Shown one piece after another: positions 1 to 9,325 of a stretch of DNA of 64,000 nucleotides. The notes below the pieces were generated by a model. The model was not told the origin of the DNA. It ran no database searches and saw nothing but the letters and a program-made list of their open reading frames with translations. The position numbers and the translations under genes were made by a program. The DNA lies in NCBI GenBank assembly GCA_942159475.1, contig OW804094.1, positions 8,935,555-8,999,554 of the forward strand. The letters run 5' to 3'. Positions within the stretch are counted from its first letter, which is position 1; the number at the start of each line of letters is the position of its first letter. The DNA comes from Sthenelais limicola. Its lineage: Eukaryota > Annelida > Polychaeta > Phyllodocida > Sigalionidae.

Positions 1-1
1 C

Positions 2-790
2 CAAAAAGCGCTGAAAAACGGGCATTTTGCTGCATCTAGACGGGTGTTGAAGATGCGTGACCCTTTTCAGATTAAGGATCTGAATAACAAGCTTACTGTT
101 ACCAACGAGGACTGGCCCAAGAAACGTGAAAGCTACCTGAAAAGTATCATGAAAAATAAATTCGAGCAAAACGCGAGGTTGAGGGCCTTATTGATGAGTA
201 CCAAGGATATAGAACTGGTTGAAGCGACCGGTGACAGGTATTGGGGGTGTGGCACATTCCTGGGATCCGTCCACCTTGACATGAAGACGTGGGGAGGTCA
301 CAATATGCAAGGCAAGATACTCATGGCCATACGAGATGATATTCTAGACAGATACAAATCCGAATTGAATGACATTACCCTGATGTCACCACCACCTGCA
401 CCCCTTACCCCATCCAAACTCACCCCACGAAGGAAGGAAAAAGCAGCTAACCCCAGATTCTTCCACAAGTTCCCTTCTAAAGAAGAAGAAGCAGCTGGAC
501 CGATACCGAATCCGGCCTTGATGGATAACTCGCTGGATGAGGATGAATCGTCTGACAGTGATATGGACACAACACAATCGTCAACCCTATCAAATATCTC
601 GACGGAGAGCAGACCTCCGATAAAGAAGCTAAAGCCTATCGGTCGGACCGGTGTTCCAAGCTCATCTACCCCGTACACGAAGACCCGACTGCCCTTGACC
701 AAGATAAATAGTACAGCCGCAAAAGAAGCCCTGAATAAATCTATGAACAGCTTGGGCAAACTTAAAGACAGTGCAAAGAAAAGCAAGTAA
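2..790 (+). CDS. NADAR-domain protein, 5'-partial; candidate ORF1 of the LINE
   Basis: The frame is open from the window edge, so the start lies upstream. The first ~105 residues read as the C-terminal two thirds of a NADAR (YbiA/DUF1768-like) domain: a QKA..NG segment, KFEQN before a conserved LL.ST, LVEATGDRYWGCG, then WGG.N.QGK.LM..RD. NADAR proteins are known as glycosidases, with bacterial members removing ADP-ribose from guanine in nucleic acid. The remaining ~145 residues are a low-complexity tail: a proline-rich stretch, a serine/aspartate-rich acidic patch and a lysine-rich C-terminus, probably disordered and possibly nucleic-acid binding. It lies 930 bp upstream of the reverse transcriptase ORF on the same strand. 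It could be ORF1 of that LINE or a captured host gene. The domain call is solid; ownership and activity are inferred. Confidence 0.75.
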   Translation, partial: QKALKNGHFAASRRVLKMRDPFQIKDLNNKLTVTNEDWPKKRESYLKSIMKNKFEQNARLRALLMSTKDIELVEATGDRYWGCGTFLGSVHLDMKTWGGHNMQGKILMAIRDDILDRYKSELNDITLMSPPPAPLTPSKLTPRRKEKAANPRFFHKFPSKEEEAAGPIPNPALMDNSLDEDESSDSDMDTTQSSTLSNISTESRPPIKKLKPIGRTGVPSSSTPYTKTRLPLTKINSTAAKEALNKSMNSLGKLKDSAKKSK

Positions 791-1720
791 TATATACACC
801 AGCAATTACGGTAACGTAAGATGGGTGGTTCGATCAAGTACCTGGGTAGGCAAATGTCATACAAAGAAAATGTAAATAATGTCATCTGAATGATACACAA
901 AGTTATTGTCTATATTCTTTTCCTCGTTTCTTTCTCACTGTGTAAGGATGCCTGGTATTATGAATAGTATGTACATATGTGTATATTGAATCCCAACGCG
1001 ATTCATGCCATTGATATAGCTAACATGTGTATACCAAACAAACACACGTGCATTTGTTGACACGAGGTCACTGGGAATACAAAGGTCAAGGTACATACCG
1101 CAGCAAATGTCCTGCGAGAGTAAATGTTACAACGAAATCTAGTTATACTAGTTTACTATGTAATTTACTATGTATGGAAATCTTGTTTTTCATAAACCTA
1201 TATCATAATCATACCGAAATAAGGATACACTTAAAAAAAAAAAAAATCAAGCGAATCCAAATGAAATAATAAATTCACCCCGATTATCCAACATGGCGAC
1301 CTTCAGTCACACATGCGGCAGTCGGACAAGTGGCTATATGAAAACTATAGGTATGTACTATATCATATGATTCATAACCTCTACACTTTAGAAATTATAA
1401 GAGGGATAACCTTACGTTCGTTTTTAATCTCTGTTGGGAAACAATGTGGTGTATTGCAAAACTAATATCACCCTTCTCTGGAGCGACCCGACTCGTACGG
1501 TGTACTGGTGTACATATGTATCAAACTAGGTCGAGGTTGATACCTCGCCGACTGGTACCTACCCAATGTTTGGGAATTGTGATTTTTATTCTGATTATGC
1601 CCTTCTCATCACTCTTTTATAACCGCTGTATAAAGAAGTTTATCTGCCTGATACCGTGTCTAAGACACAATACTAAAGTTTGCCAAGAAATGTATCTATT
1701 CTTATGTTTACTGACACGAA
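791..1720 (+). other. Inter-ORF region of the LINE
   Basis: This AT-rich stretch separates the NADAR ORF from ORF2. It contains an A-tract at about 1212-1225 that is not preceded by a close AATAAA. Short open frames here (for example 1444-1734) show no recognisable domain. No TIR-A sequence is present, which matters because the LINE interrupts a TIR-A copy. It could be an unusually long inter-ORF spacer, or contain an old junction I cannot see. Confidence 0.4.
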
Positions 1721-4615
1721 ATGGTGTTGGATGATATTGACTCTATATGTAAAAGTAAAGGGTTATCGATTTGTTCACTAAATGTGAGATCATTTAGAAA
1801 CAAGAGTCTGGAAATTCATGATCGACTCCTGAAAGGTAGTGTAAAAATTGTAGCTATACAAGAGAGTTGGCTTGACTCAGCTGACATAGATCAAAACCTG
1901 TTACATGATGACAGATATGGAATATTTAGATTTGATAGAAATATGACGATAGATGGGAGACTTAAGAAAGGTGGTGGATTGTGTTGCCTGATTGATAACA
2001 CGTTTAAGGTTGATCCCTGGATTTTCGAAGAGAGGAATATTTGTAATAATAATATAGAATTACAGGTATTAAAAATAAAACCAGGTAATCGTAAGCAGAT
2101 GGTCATTTTTAACACCTACCGCCCACCATCGGGACTCAAAGAAGTATTTATTAATGAATTATATGATGCCATCCTACATGTGAAAGGTGTCTCTCGAAAT
2201 AGTGCACTGATATTGGTAGGGGACATCAATATAAATTTGCTTGACGTAAAGGAAGACATCCCTAAACGGTTCAGCCACATATTACAAGAACTGAACTTGA
2301 AACAGGTAATTAACACACCGACGAGATGTTATAAAAATGTCAATAATTTACTTGACGTCATAGCTACTAATCATCCCCACGTAAAGGAAAGTGGTACCGT
2401 TGAATGTAACATTTCTGATCATTATGTTGTCTTTCTAACTCTGAAAAAAACCACGTTACCCAGGTATGAGTCATATAGGTTTGCCAGGCGATACGAATCT
2501 CTTGACTGGGATGCCCTTAACGAATATATTATAACGCACTTTAATGACAACAGCCTATTCCCTGATAATGATAATTGTACGGATAGAATATGGGCTCGAA
2601 TGAAAATGTTATTGTTGACTTTCCTTGATCAAAACTGCCCGAAGGTTAAAATAAAGATTATACGACGAGGGGCGATGATAGTTGATCGGATAACCCTGAA
2701 TGGTATATTAGAAAGAGATAGATTATTCAAGCGGGCGCGACTAACAAACTCTGATATTGATTGGAACCTAGCAAAAAATGGCAGGAAAAATGCAGCTAGA
2801 TTGGTCAGAGAAGCCAAAAAGCGGCATATTAACTCACTTTTACAGGAATGCGATAATAATAGTAAAAAATTCTGGAGACTTATCAGCCGTATGACTGGTA
2901 AATCCACTTCCTCATTACCAGACAGTTTTTTACATAACGATACGAATATCACTGGAAAAGATGCAAGTGATACTCTAAATAAAATATTTAGAGATATGGG
3001 CTCAATATCGGATGCTCAAGGAGAAAACAGCTCTGTATTTTTGCAGGATGAGATTAACCCAAATGTTGTAACGCGTATATGTATTAATGAAGCTATGGTT
3101 CTGAAACAACTCGGATCGATTAATATCAGGAAAGGTAGTGGTTTTGATTGGGTGAATTCTGAAGTCCTAAAGTTTGTCCTTCAAAAAATTGCCAAGCATT
3201 TCACCAAATTGTTGAAATTATGTGTAAAAACGTTTACTATTCCATCTGAATGGAAAGAATACTCTGTAACACCTATCCCGAAATCTGGAAATCTGAGGCT
3301 TTTTAAAAATTTAAGACCGATTGCCCTGGTGCCTATACCATCAAAAATAATTGAACACTTTATCTGTGTGTCCTTACGACAACATATGGATTTGAACAAA
3401 CTATTTTGTAAGGTACAAGGGGGTTTCAGGGAAAAACATTCAACAAATAGAACTGTTTATGAATTCTTAGAGCCTATGTTAAAAGGTATGGATGACGGGA
3501 AAGTGAGTATAGCGGCCTACTATGATGTTGCAAAGGCATTTAATTGTTTGGACCATGGTATTATGAAGAAAAAATTATTGTATTATAAGGTTAATCCTGC
3601 TATAGTCAAAATTCTTTTGAACTATTTAGCAGATAGGAAGCAACGTACTCTGTTGAATAATGTCTTATCTGATCCAGTCGCTATAAACATTGGTGTGCCG
3701 CAAGGAAGTTTGGTAGGGCCACTACTCTTCCTAATTTATGTCAACGACCTGCCAAACTGTTTTAATAATACAGATTATAACATCGAAACAAATTTTAGTA
3801 TGTACGCTGACGACACTGCAGCAACAGTGACTGGCAGAAACTTAGAAGAATGTATAAGAATGGGTCAAAGGATATCCACTGCTGTCAATAATTGGATGAA
3901 GTCCAATAGACTATCAATAAATACAAGTAAATGTCAATATCAGATCATTGGCTCGAAAAGAAAACTTAATAAAATCGATTATACTTCACTAGGAAAGATT
4001 TATATTGAAGGGAAAGAAATCGATAGAATGCCTGTTGTTAGATATTTGGGTTATATGATTGATTCTAATCTTAATCTGAATGAGCATTTCCTCAGGATGA
4101 AGAATTTAATACAAATAAAAACGAACCAGTTGTCTTGTATAAGATATTTTATTGACAGTAGAGTAACCGAAAAAATAGTCAAGTCCCACATCTTGTCACT
4201 AGCTGAATACGGACTTCCATTTTATAAGCTAGCACATAATGTAACGATAAGGAAACTACAGAGTGTGATTAATAGATGCGTAAGACTAGTCTATAGGAAC
4301 GAGATGTTAACTATTGCAGACTTACAGGAAAGGCTGAATATACAACCTATATACAAAAGAGGTCTAATATCATTAATGGGTCTGATGTACAACTTTAAAG
4401 ATATACCAGACTATGTACAGGCCATGCCAAAACCAACCAGGTTAGCCGAAGGTGTTAACCTGGTGGTACCGCGTCCAAAAACGGAAAAACTGCGTAACAG
4501 TCCACATATGTTAGGTCCCACAATGTGGAATAAATTACCAGCTGAGTACAAAAGAAAGACATGGGCTAATCTAAAAATAACACTAAAAAATGAGGAAAAT
4601 TGGATGAAAGGCTGA
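1721..4615 (+). CDS. LINE ORF2: APE endonuclease plus reverse transcriptase
   Basis: The product is 964 residues, the normal size for ORF2 of CR1/L2/jockey-type LINEs, and has no internal stop. Residues ~15-240 form an AP-endonuclease-like domain: N21 in SLNVRS, E48 in IQESW, the YRPPSG block near 133, GDIN at 168-171 and SDH at 232-234. These are the residues that nick target DNA to prime reverse transcription. The reverse transcriptase spans roughly 500-760, with the GVPQGS..GPLLFLIYVNDLP block and the catalytic YADD at 695-698. The C-terminal ~200 residues contain the MWNKLP motif typical of these ORF2 tails. It begins with ATG at 1721 and overlaps no other real gene. Intact motifs suggest a young, possibly competent copy. 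The exact clade (CR1, L2, Rex or jockey group) needs a tree. Confidence 0.93.
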   Translation: MVLDDIDSICKSKGLSICSLNVRSFRNKSLEIHDRLLKGSVKIVAIQESWLDSADIDQNLLHDDRYGIFRFDRNMTIDGRLKKGGGLCCLIDNTFKVDPWIFEERNICNNNIELQVLKIKPGNRKQMVIFNTYRPPSGLKEVFINELYDAILHVKGVSRNSALILVGDININLLDVKEDIPKRFSHILQELNLKQVINTPTRCYKNVNNLLDVIATNHPHVKESGTVECNISDHYVVFLTLKKTTLPRYESYRFARRYESLDWDALNEYIITHFNDNSLFPDNDNCTDRIWARMKMLLLTFLDQNCPKVKIKIIRRGAMIVDRITLNGILERDRLFKRARLTNSDIDWNLAKNGRKNAARLVREAKKRHINSLLQECDNNSKKFWRLISRMTGKSTSSLPDSFLHNDTNITGKDASDTLNKIFRDMGSISDAQGENSSVFLQDEINPNVVTRICINEAMVLKQLGSINIRKGSGFDWVNSEVLKFVLQKIAKHFTKLLKLCVKTFTIPSEWKEYSVTPIPKSGNLRLFKNLRPIALVPIPSKIIEHFICVSLRQHMDLNKLFCKVQGGFREKHSTNRTVYEFLEPMLKGMDDGKVSIAAYYDVAKAFNCLDHGIMKKKLLYYKVNPAIVKILLNYLADRKQRTLLNNVLSDPVAINIGVPQGSLVGPLLFLIYVNDLPNCFNNTDYNIETNFSMYADDTAATVTGRNLEECIRMGQRISTAVNNWMKSNRLSINTSKCQYQIIGSKRKLNKIDYTSLGKIYIEGKEIDRMPVVRYLGYMIDSNLNLNEHFLRMKNLIQIKTNQLSCIRYFIDSRVTEKIVKSHILSLAEYGLPFYKLAHNVTIRKLQSVINRCVRLVYRNEMLTIADLQERLNIQPIYKRGLISLMGLMYNFKDIPDYVQAMPKPTRLAEGVNLVVPRPKTEKLRNSPHMLGPTMWNKLPAEYKRKTWANLKITLKNEENWMKG

Positions 4616-5008
4616 TTGTTATACTGTTATAACTTGTATATGACGAGGTTTGAGAAACTGTATATGTGTAGTCAAATGGGTGCATACTACATCTGATTCT
4701 TTTATTATGCGGTCTATGTCATATGATTCTTGTATTATTCTGTTTTTAACTGGGCAAAAAAAAATCAAAAAAAAATGTTATGTCACAAAGTGCTGTCTCA
4801 CACATATAAACTGTGGTTCGACATGGCTTAAGGTGATTATGTTTCAGTTCTCTTGAAGGTATGTAATGTAGATAACTGTGTTAAAAATAATCTATGGTAT
4901 CTTTAAAACTTAAAACGTTTAATACAGTACTTGTACTATTGTATATGAATTTTTGAATAACTTTCCACTGGCAGAATGAGAGCTATCACAAACTGTGAAT
5001 GTTTTGTC

Positions 5009-5037
5009 AATAAAATTTATTAAAAAAAAAAAAAAAA
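5009..5037 (+). terminator. LINE polyadenylation signal and poly(A) 3' end
   Basis: AATAAA at 5009-5014 is followed within 8 bases by a 16-A run (5022-5037). The sequence then switches abruptly to the interior of a TIR-A repeat, marking the retrotransposition junction. Confidence 0.9.
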
Positions 5038-5355
5038 TGATAGTAAACACTAGGACACCTAATAAATATTTCTATATTTTAAGTTTGATATTTCTATGTT
5101 TAGAAAAAAAAAGTTTGCAATGTTTCTGGGAGGGTAATTACCTGTAAAGTTTTAACTAAATATGCTCCATACGAAGGGCTTCAATATGAGGCCTTCAAAA
5201 CGCAAATTATATATATTTGTTACAATGTCCCGAAATTTGTTACATGTATTCATATGATTTCGAGTGCTAAAGCCTTAAAAATCAGAGCATTTTGATAAAG
5301 GGATTTTGTGAAAATAACAGACCCATAATGACCCATTTTCCTAAAACAGATCACA
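5038..5355. repeat. TIR-A copy, second half (split by the LINE)
   Basis: This starts in the middle of the family and runs to the terminal arm, ending AACAGATCACA. It is the downstream half of the copy into which the LINE inserted. TIR-A is a non-autonomous inverted-repeat family with no coding capacity. Confidence 0.85.
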
Positions 5356-5368
5356 TAAAGAATGTCCA

Positions 5369-5609
5369 TAAGGGTCAGATCGTCAGAAAATGTACAATCT
5401 ACAGTTCTACACATCTCTCAAATTCTGCTAAATTAGAGTGAAAAATTATAAATACTAAGTATATTTGAGTATATTTGGTATTGCCTTGATTTAGACAATG
5501 TGTTCGGTTATTTCGAACTGAACGTTGAACATCATTTCTGTCTAAAATTTAGGTTATTTGAGAGGATTAATGAAGGCCAATTGTACATTTACTGACCATC
5601 TGACCCATA
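5369..5609. repeat. TIR-B copy
   Basis: The copy begins with a GGGTCAGATCGTCAG arm and ends with the inverse arm (CATCTGACCC), flanked by TA on the right. The interior matches the other ~237-bp copies. No coding potential. Confidence 0.8.
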
Positions 5610-5993
5610 AACGGCCGTCCAATAAACCTCCATGTCTAACAGTGCAGGGCCACTTACCATACAAATTGTACTAAATGTATCTAGAAATTAGCTTTACGTT
5701 TTACGAATTGCTCTTACTGAATAAATGACATATCTCAACACGGATACGGAGTCAGGCCACTTAATAAAGCATAAAAGTATTTTAGACATGAAAGTAAGAC
5801 ATCGCCTCAACCGTTTAGGCTATTCAGTCAGACATTTAGTTAATGGACTTGAAGAATAGTATCCATTAGCAATATAATGGAGACTTCTACAGACTTCTGT
5901 GTTCAAATGGGAACATGGGATAAGTTTTTCTTGAATAAGTGGAATAGATCAATAGGGGGAATTGCATGGAATCAGTGCTAGTTTGAATCCAAC
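5610..5993. other. No gene seen
   Basis: AT-rich unique-looking DNA. A partial TIR-C end (AATAGGGGGAATTGCAT) lies at 5951-5967. No open frame or RNA gene is supported. Confidence 0.5.
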
Positions 5994-6949
5994 CAATAGG
6001 GGAGCTGCATTTGCCACTGAGCATTTCTGTCACAGTGCATCATGGGATGGATTCTTTTGAAATCTGACATACAAATATTTGGCAATATTTCATCGAAGAT
6101 TGCAAGAATGTTTTCACCAATATCATAGCTTTTATAAATGATCTATGAAAACCAAATGCATGGTGGGAAAGATGGTGACTTGTGATAAGGGAACATACAT
6201 GGATATTGATATTTGACCACTATTAAATATTCTAAGCCAAATATAGTGTAAAATCTGAGGAGAAAGTTGTCAGATTTTTGTGTTTTCATCATTAGTTTCA
6301 TTCAGACATACATCTGCCGTGCCGTCTACCGACGAGAAGGCTAATCAAACTTTCTTACTACCACAACACTCATGGATCGCTTATCACTGAAGTCCAAAGG
6401 TACAAGTGATTTCCAGGTCTGACCGTTACCTCAAGGTTGATCACAAGGGAAGGGAGGGGAGGTACTGACCCCAAGGTCAGGGGAGGGGGTATTGATTGGG
6501 AGAAGAAAGGGGAGATAACCATGTGACCTGGTCACTACACAAAGGGATTGATCAGGTGTGGCAGTGGTCACTCTGACCCTCGTTTTAGTATTTTATGTTC
6601 ATTGTTATTCTGTGGCTGATTGGATCTCTTATCTAACCTGGTAATTAATTGGTCTAGCCAGGACAAGCCAATCCGCCCAGGCCCTGTGTACTCGTTGTAA
6701 TCTGTCTGCATATAAAAATAAAGGAATTGATTACAGCGGACGTCTTTTAACTGGTACAGCTGACTTGAGACATACATCTCTGTGTGTTGCGTTGATTTAT
6801 TGCTCGCTCAACTACTGACCCAAAATATTACGGAGAATGACCCACAATTCTTCAATAGCACGTTTTCTATAGATTTTATACTGTACCATTAATCCCATAA
6901 TTCCATGCGAATCAAGATTCAAAATGGCGGCTGTGCAATCCCCCTATTA
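5994..6949. repeat. TIR-C copy interrupted by ~590 bp
   Basis: The left part (5994-6240) begins AATAGGGGAGCTGCAT and continues into the family's ATGGGATGGATTC and AACCAAATGCAT blocks. The right part (about 6830-6949) contains the AAAATGGCGGCTGTGCAA block and ends CCCCTATTAG. The sequence between them does not match other TIR-C copies and is probably an insertion. It holds short G-rich runs near 6450-6510 and no gene. Confidence 0.7.
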
Positions 6950-7043
6950 GGATCTGTCACTTCAAACAGACATCCCAATGCTTAACGCCTACACTGTCTG
7001 GAAAAAGCATAGAACTACTGCGGCACACCATCAAAATAAGTGT

Positions 7044-7112
7044 AATAGGGGACTTGCATAGACGCCATTTTGAATCTAGATTGGCATGAAATCATGGGAC
7101 TAATGGTACAGG
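7044..7112. repeat. TIR-C fragment (one end only)
   Basis: It starts ATAGGGGACTTGCAT and runs into the inverted GCCATTTTGAATCT block, then breaks off where TIR-E begins at 7123. Confidence 0.75.
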
Positions 7113-7122
7113 TGACTAATGG

Positions 7123-7577
7123 CACTGTCGACAAAATCTTTGGCGACGCGTTGGCGATGAGAATGTTGTAAAATGTATTGCATCGTCTTTACTTTGACTT
7201 GTCATCACTATGTCTTCGGCAACAACAAGCGAAGACAAGCGATGAGTGGGTGATGTAAAAATTGCATTGACAAGGGTTGCGATAAAGATCAAACATGTTT
7301 GAAATTTCTTGTGGATGTGATTTTGCATTGGTGCACTGTCAATAGGGATAACAGCTGTGGTGATGCGTTGCCGATCCATTGCAGATGCATTGCCAATGTC
7401 TAGCCGATGAGATTCCATATGTAAAAGCAAGAAAATTAATTACATAGTTGCCGATCTTTTTTCTATTGTCGATGCCAAGACGATGAAGCCACCAATAACT
7501 CTCTTCATTGATGTGCATCGCCAGCAATTACATCGTCTTTGCATTGACTTTACATCTACTATGTTTCATTGACAGTG
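7123..7577. repeat. TIR-E copy
   Basis: A 455-bp element begins CACTGTCGACAAAAT and ends with the inverse ACAGTG. The interior is rich in GGCGATG/CATCGTC words in both orientations, so much of it could fold back on itself. The same ends recur at 56630-57480. No intact ORF, so it is probably a non-autonomous DNA transposon. Confidence 0.7.
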
Positions 7578-7707
7578 GCCGGATCGGTTTATTCTAGATA
7601 CTGGGTAGTTTACCAAGGGTGGTTTTATTCATTTGCTAAGTTTGTCTTTGTCATAATAGCTGATTATGCTGCTTAAGGGACCTGCAGTGTAGGCTACCTG
7701 AATATCA

Positions 7708-7936
7708 TGGGTGACATTTCCAGAAAATGCACAATTCATATTCAGAAACCCTCCCAAATAACCCAGGTTTAATACAAAAATGAGACTTAAAACACAATTC
7801 AACAGAACCAAACACATCCTTTGAATCAACTCGATGCCAAATATACTCAGATATACCTGGTATTTATCATTTTGCAGCCTCATTAAGCACAATTTCATAC
7901 ATGTGCAAATTGTACATTTTCTGGTGACCTGACCCA
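7708..7936. repeat. TIR-B copy
   Basis: The copy starts TGGGTGACATTTCCAG and ends GGTGACCTGACCCA followed by TATA. The left arm carries the variant GTGACATTTCC seen also at 34535. Confidence 0.8.
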
Positions 7937-8173
7937 TATACAAATCCAGCCAGTCTGGGCTGTAGCTCCGTGCCTACAGGGGACAGCTGATGTAGATTGA
8001 TAGATCACCGATTAAAAGTCGTCCAATGTTTAAATGCACTTCGAGTGAGCTAAAACCTCACTTTAGCTGTTTGCGCCAATGTCCCTTTGGCAGTTATGAC
8101 ATTGACAGGCAAGTTGATGGATACAAGTGGGACTTTGGGAGACGTCCTTGGAAACTTTATGCCTAATAGCATA

Positions 8174-8487
8174 ATAGAAGCTCACCAGACAGCCAAACAC
8201 CATTAAACCTCTCCAAAGTTTTAATGTCAATTTAAGTGTTCGCATGTGCATAGTTTCAACAGCAGGCTTGTATTGTCATGGTCATATCATTATGGTGATA
8301 TCTCAAAATCCATATTTTCCGACTTATGACTTAATTTCCTAAATCGGATCACATATAGATGCTCATCAGGCAGGGAAACTACATTAAACTTATCCAAAGT
8401 TTCCAAGTTTAAATGTCAACTGAAGTGTTAGCAAGTGCATGGTTTCAACAGGAGACTTGCATTGTCATAGTCATACTACGTCTCTAA
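8174..8487. repeat. Direct duplication around a TIR-A end
   Basis: Sequence at about 8174-8285 (AAACCTCTCCAAAGTTT, then AGTTTCAACAGCAGGCTTG) recurs at about 8356-8473 with substitutions. Between the two lies a terminal TIR-A fragment at 8286-8353 ending CGGATCACA. This looks like an old local duplication. Confidence 0.6.
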
Positions 8488-8828
8488 AGAGAACTAGAAG
8501 GCATTAGTAATCTCTTTAACATCTAGAACTCGCCTGGCTTTATCAAGACCAAAGCTAGCACGCCCCCGACCTGTACAAGACGAGGAAACTTACTTTATGT
8601 TAATAATCTACTAGTACAAGTAGAAGTTACAGTTCTATCTTTGCTATACAACTGTAAATTTGATTGAAACACATTACTTTTACTAAACAAATGATGCTAA
8701 CGCAATATGTATGATCACCGTATGAACAAAACTGATTTACAGCCTTATTATCATGTTTAAGTTAAAAGGGCTGTTCGGAAGACCTCCATTGGAGAACGAT
8801 CCTGTCCCATTCTTCATTTATATTAATG
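8488..8828. other. No gene seen; left flank of LTR element
   Basis: AT-rich flank. A stretch near 8527-8555 (CTCGCCTGGCTTTATCA) resembles one just right of the LTR element near 21631, so the element may sit inside an older repeat. Nothing coding is supported. Confidence 0.4.
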
Positions 8829-8832
8829 TATG

Positions 8833-9257
8833 TGTAGTGGGTCCGCCACCCGGAATACAGCGAGGCTGTCGACTATCGCCAATCACCATCCAGGCTACGA
8901 CAGCGGGGGCACTTCTACCAGCGCCGGAGACGACTACCACCAGTTCCGGCCAGTTCCGTCAGGGGGCGACATACGACCACCGTGCAGACGACACTGCAGA
9001 CACCCTCCGACGGACGGTAGGCGGAGGATACTACTACCTCCGCAAGGGGATCCAGGCTTCGCTTAACACTACGGACTCGAGCCGCGCCGCGGACCGAGAT
9101 ACTTCTGTTGTTCAAATTAAGCACCCTTGCTTCAGTAACAAAACCTTTGTAACTGTATACCTTTGGGAAATAAACCAGGTTCAAACGAATCTCCTCGTAT
9201 TCGTGATTCTTTACGGAATTTCGTAACCTCGCGCCCACGAATCTGCGGTTCACTACA
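8833..9257 (+). repeat. 5' LTR
   Basis: Starts TGTAGTGGGTCCG and ends GGTTCACTACA. AATAAA at 9169-9174 gives the processing signal. I see no clear TATA box. A canonical U3/R/U5 split cannot be drawn without transcript data. Confidence 0.95.
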
Positions 9258-9272
9258 TTGGTGCCGTGAGCC
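9258..9272 (+). promoter_or_regulatory. Primer-binding site
   Basis: TTGGTGCCGTGAGCC directly follows the 5' LTR. TGGTGCC is the complement of a tRNA 3' end (...GGCACCA), as expected for minus-strand priming. The exact tRNA is not identified here. Confidence 0.85.
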
Positions 9273-9325
9273 TAGGGCCGAGTAGGGAAGTTCCCGAAAG
9301 GATCCCCGATGCTGAGAGTCAGACG

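Larger units (their letters stand above)
1..5037 (+). mobile_element. Non-LTR retrotransposon (LINE), 5' end outside window
   Basis: The 3' end is sharp: AATAAA at 5009-5014 and an A-tract at 5022-5037, after which a TIR-A repeat resumes in mid-sequence at 5038. The element therefore inserted into a TIR-A copy. ORF2 (1721-4615) carries the endonuclease and reverse transcriptase. The first half of the disrupted TIR-A copy is not visible anywhere in 1-1720, so the left junction probably lies left of the window. That would place the NADAR ORF (2-790) inside the element as ORF1. The 3' end is well supported; extension to position 1 is inference. Confidence 0.6.

Noticed and set aside
298..900. 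200-codon minus-strand open frame opposite the NADAR ORF
   Set aside because: It is a shadow of the + strand coding region; low-complexity serine/leucine content follows from the opposite strand and it has no domain.
1444..1734. 96-codon frame overlapping the start of LINE ORF2
   Set aside because: No domain; Cys/Leu-rich composition is typical of chance frames in AT-rich DNA.
8753..9253. Open frames on both strands through the LTRs
   Set aside because: They recur identically in both LTRs, cross regulatory sequence and have no domain; treated as chance frames in GC-rich LTR DNA.
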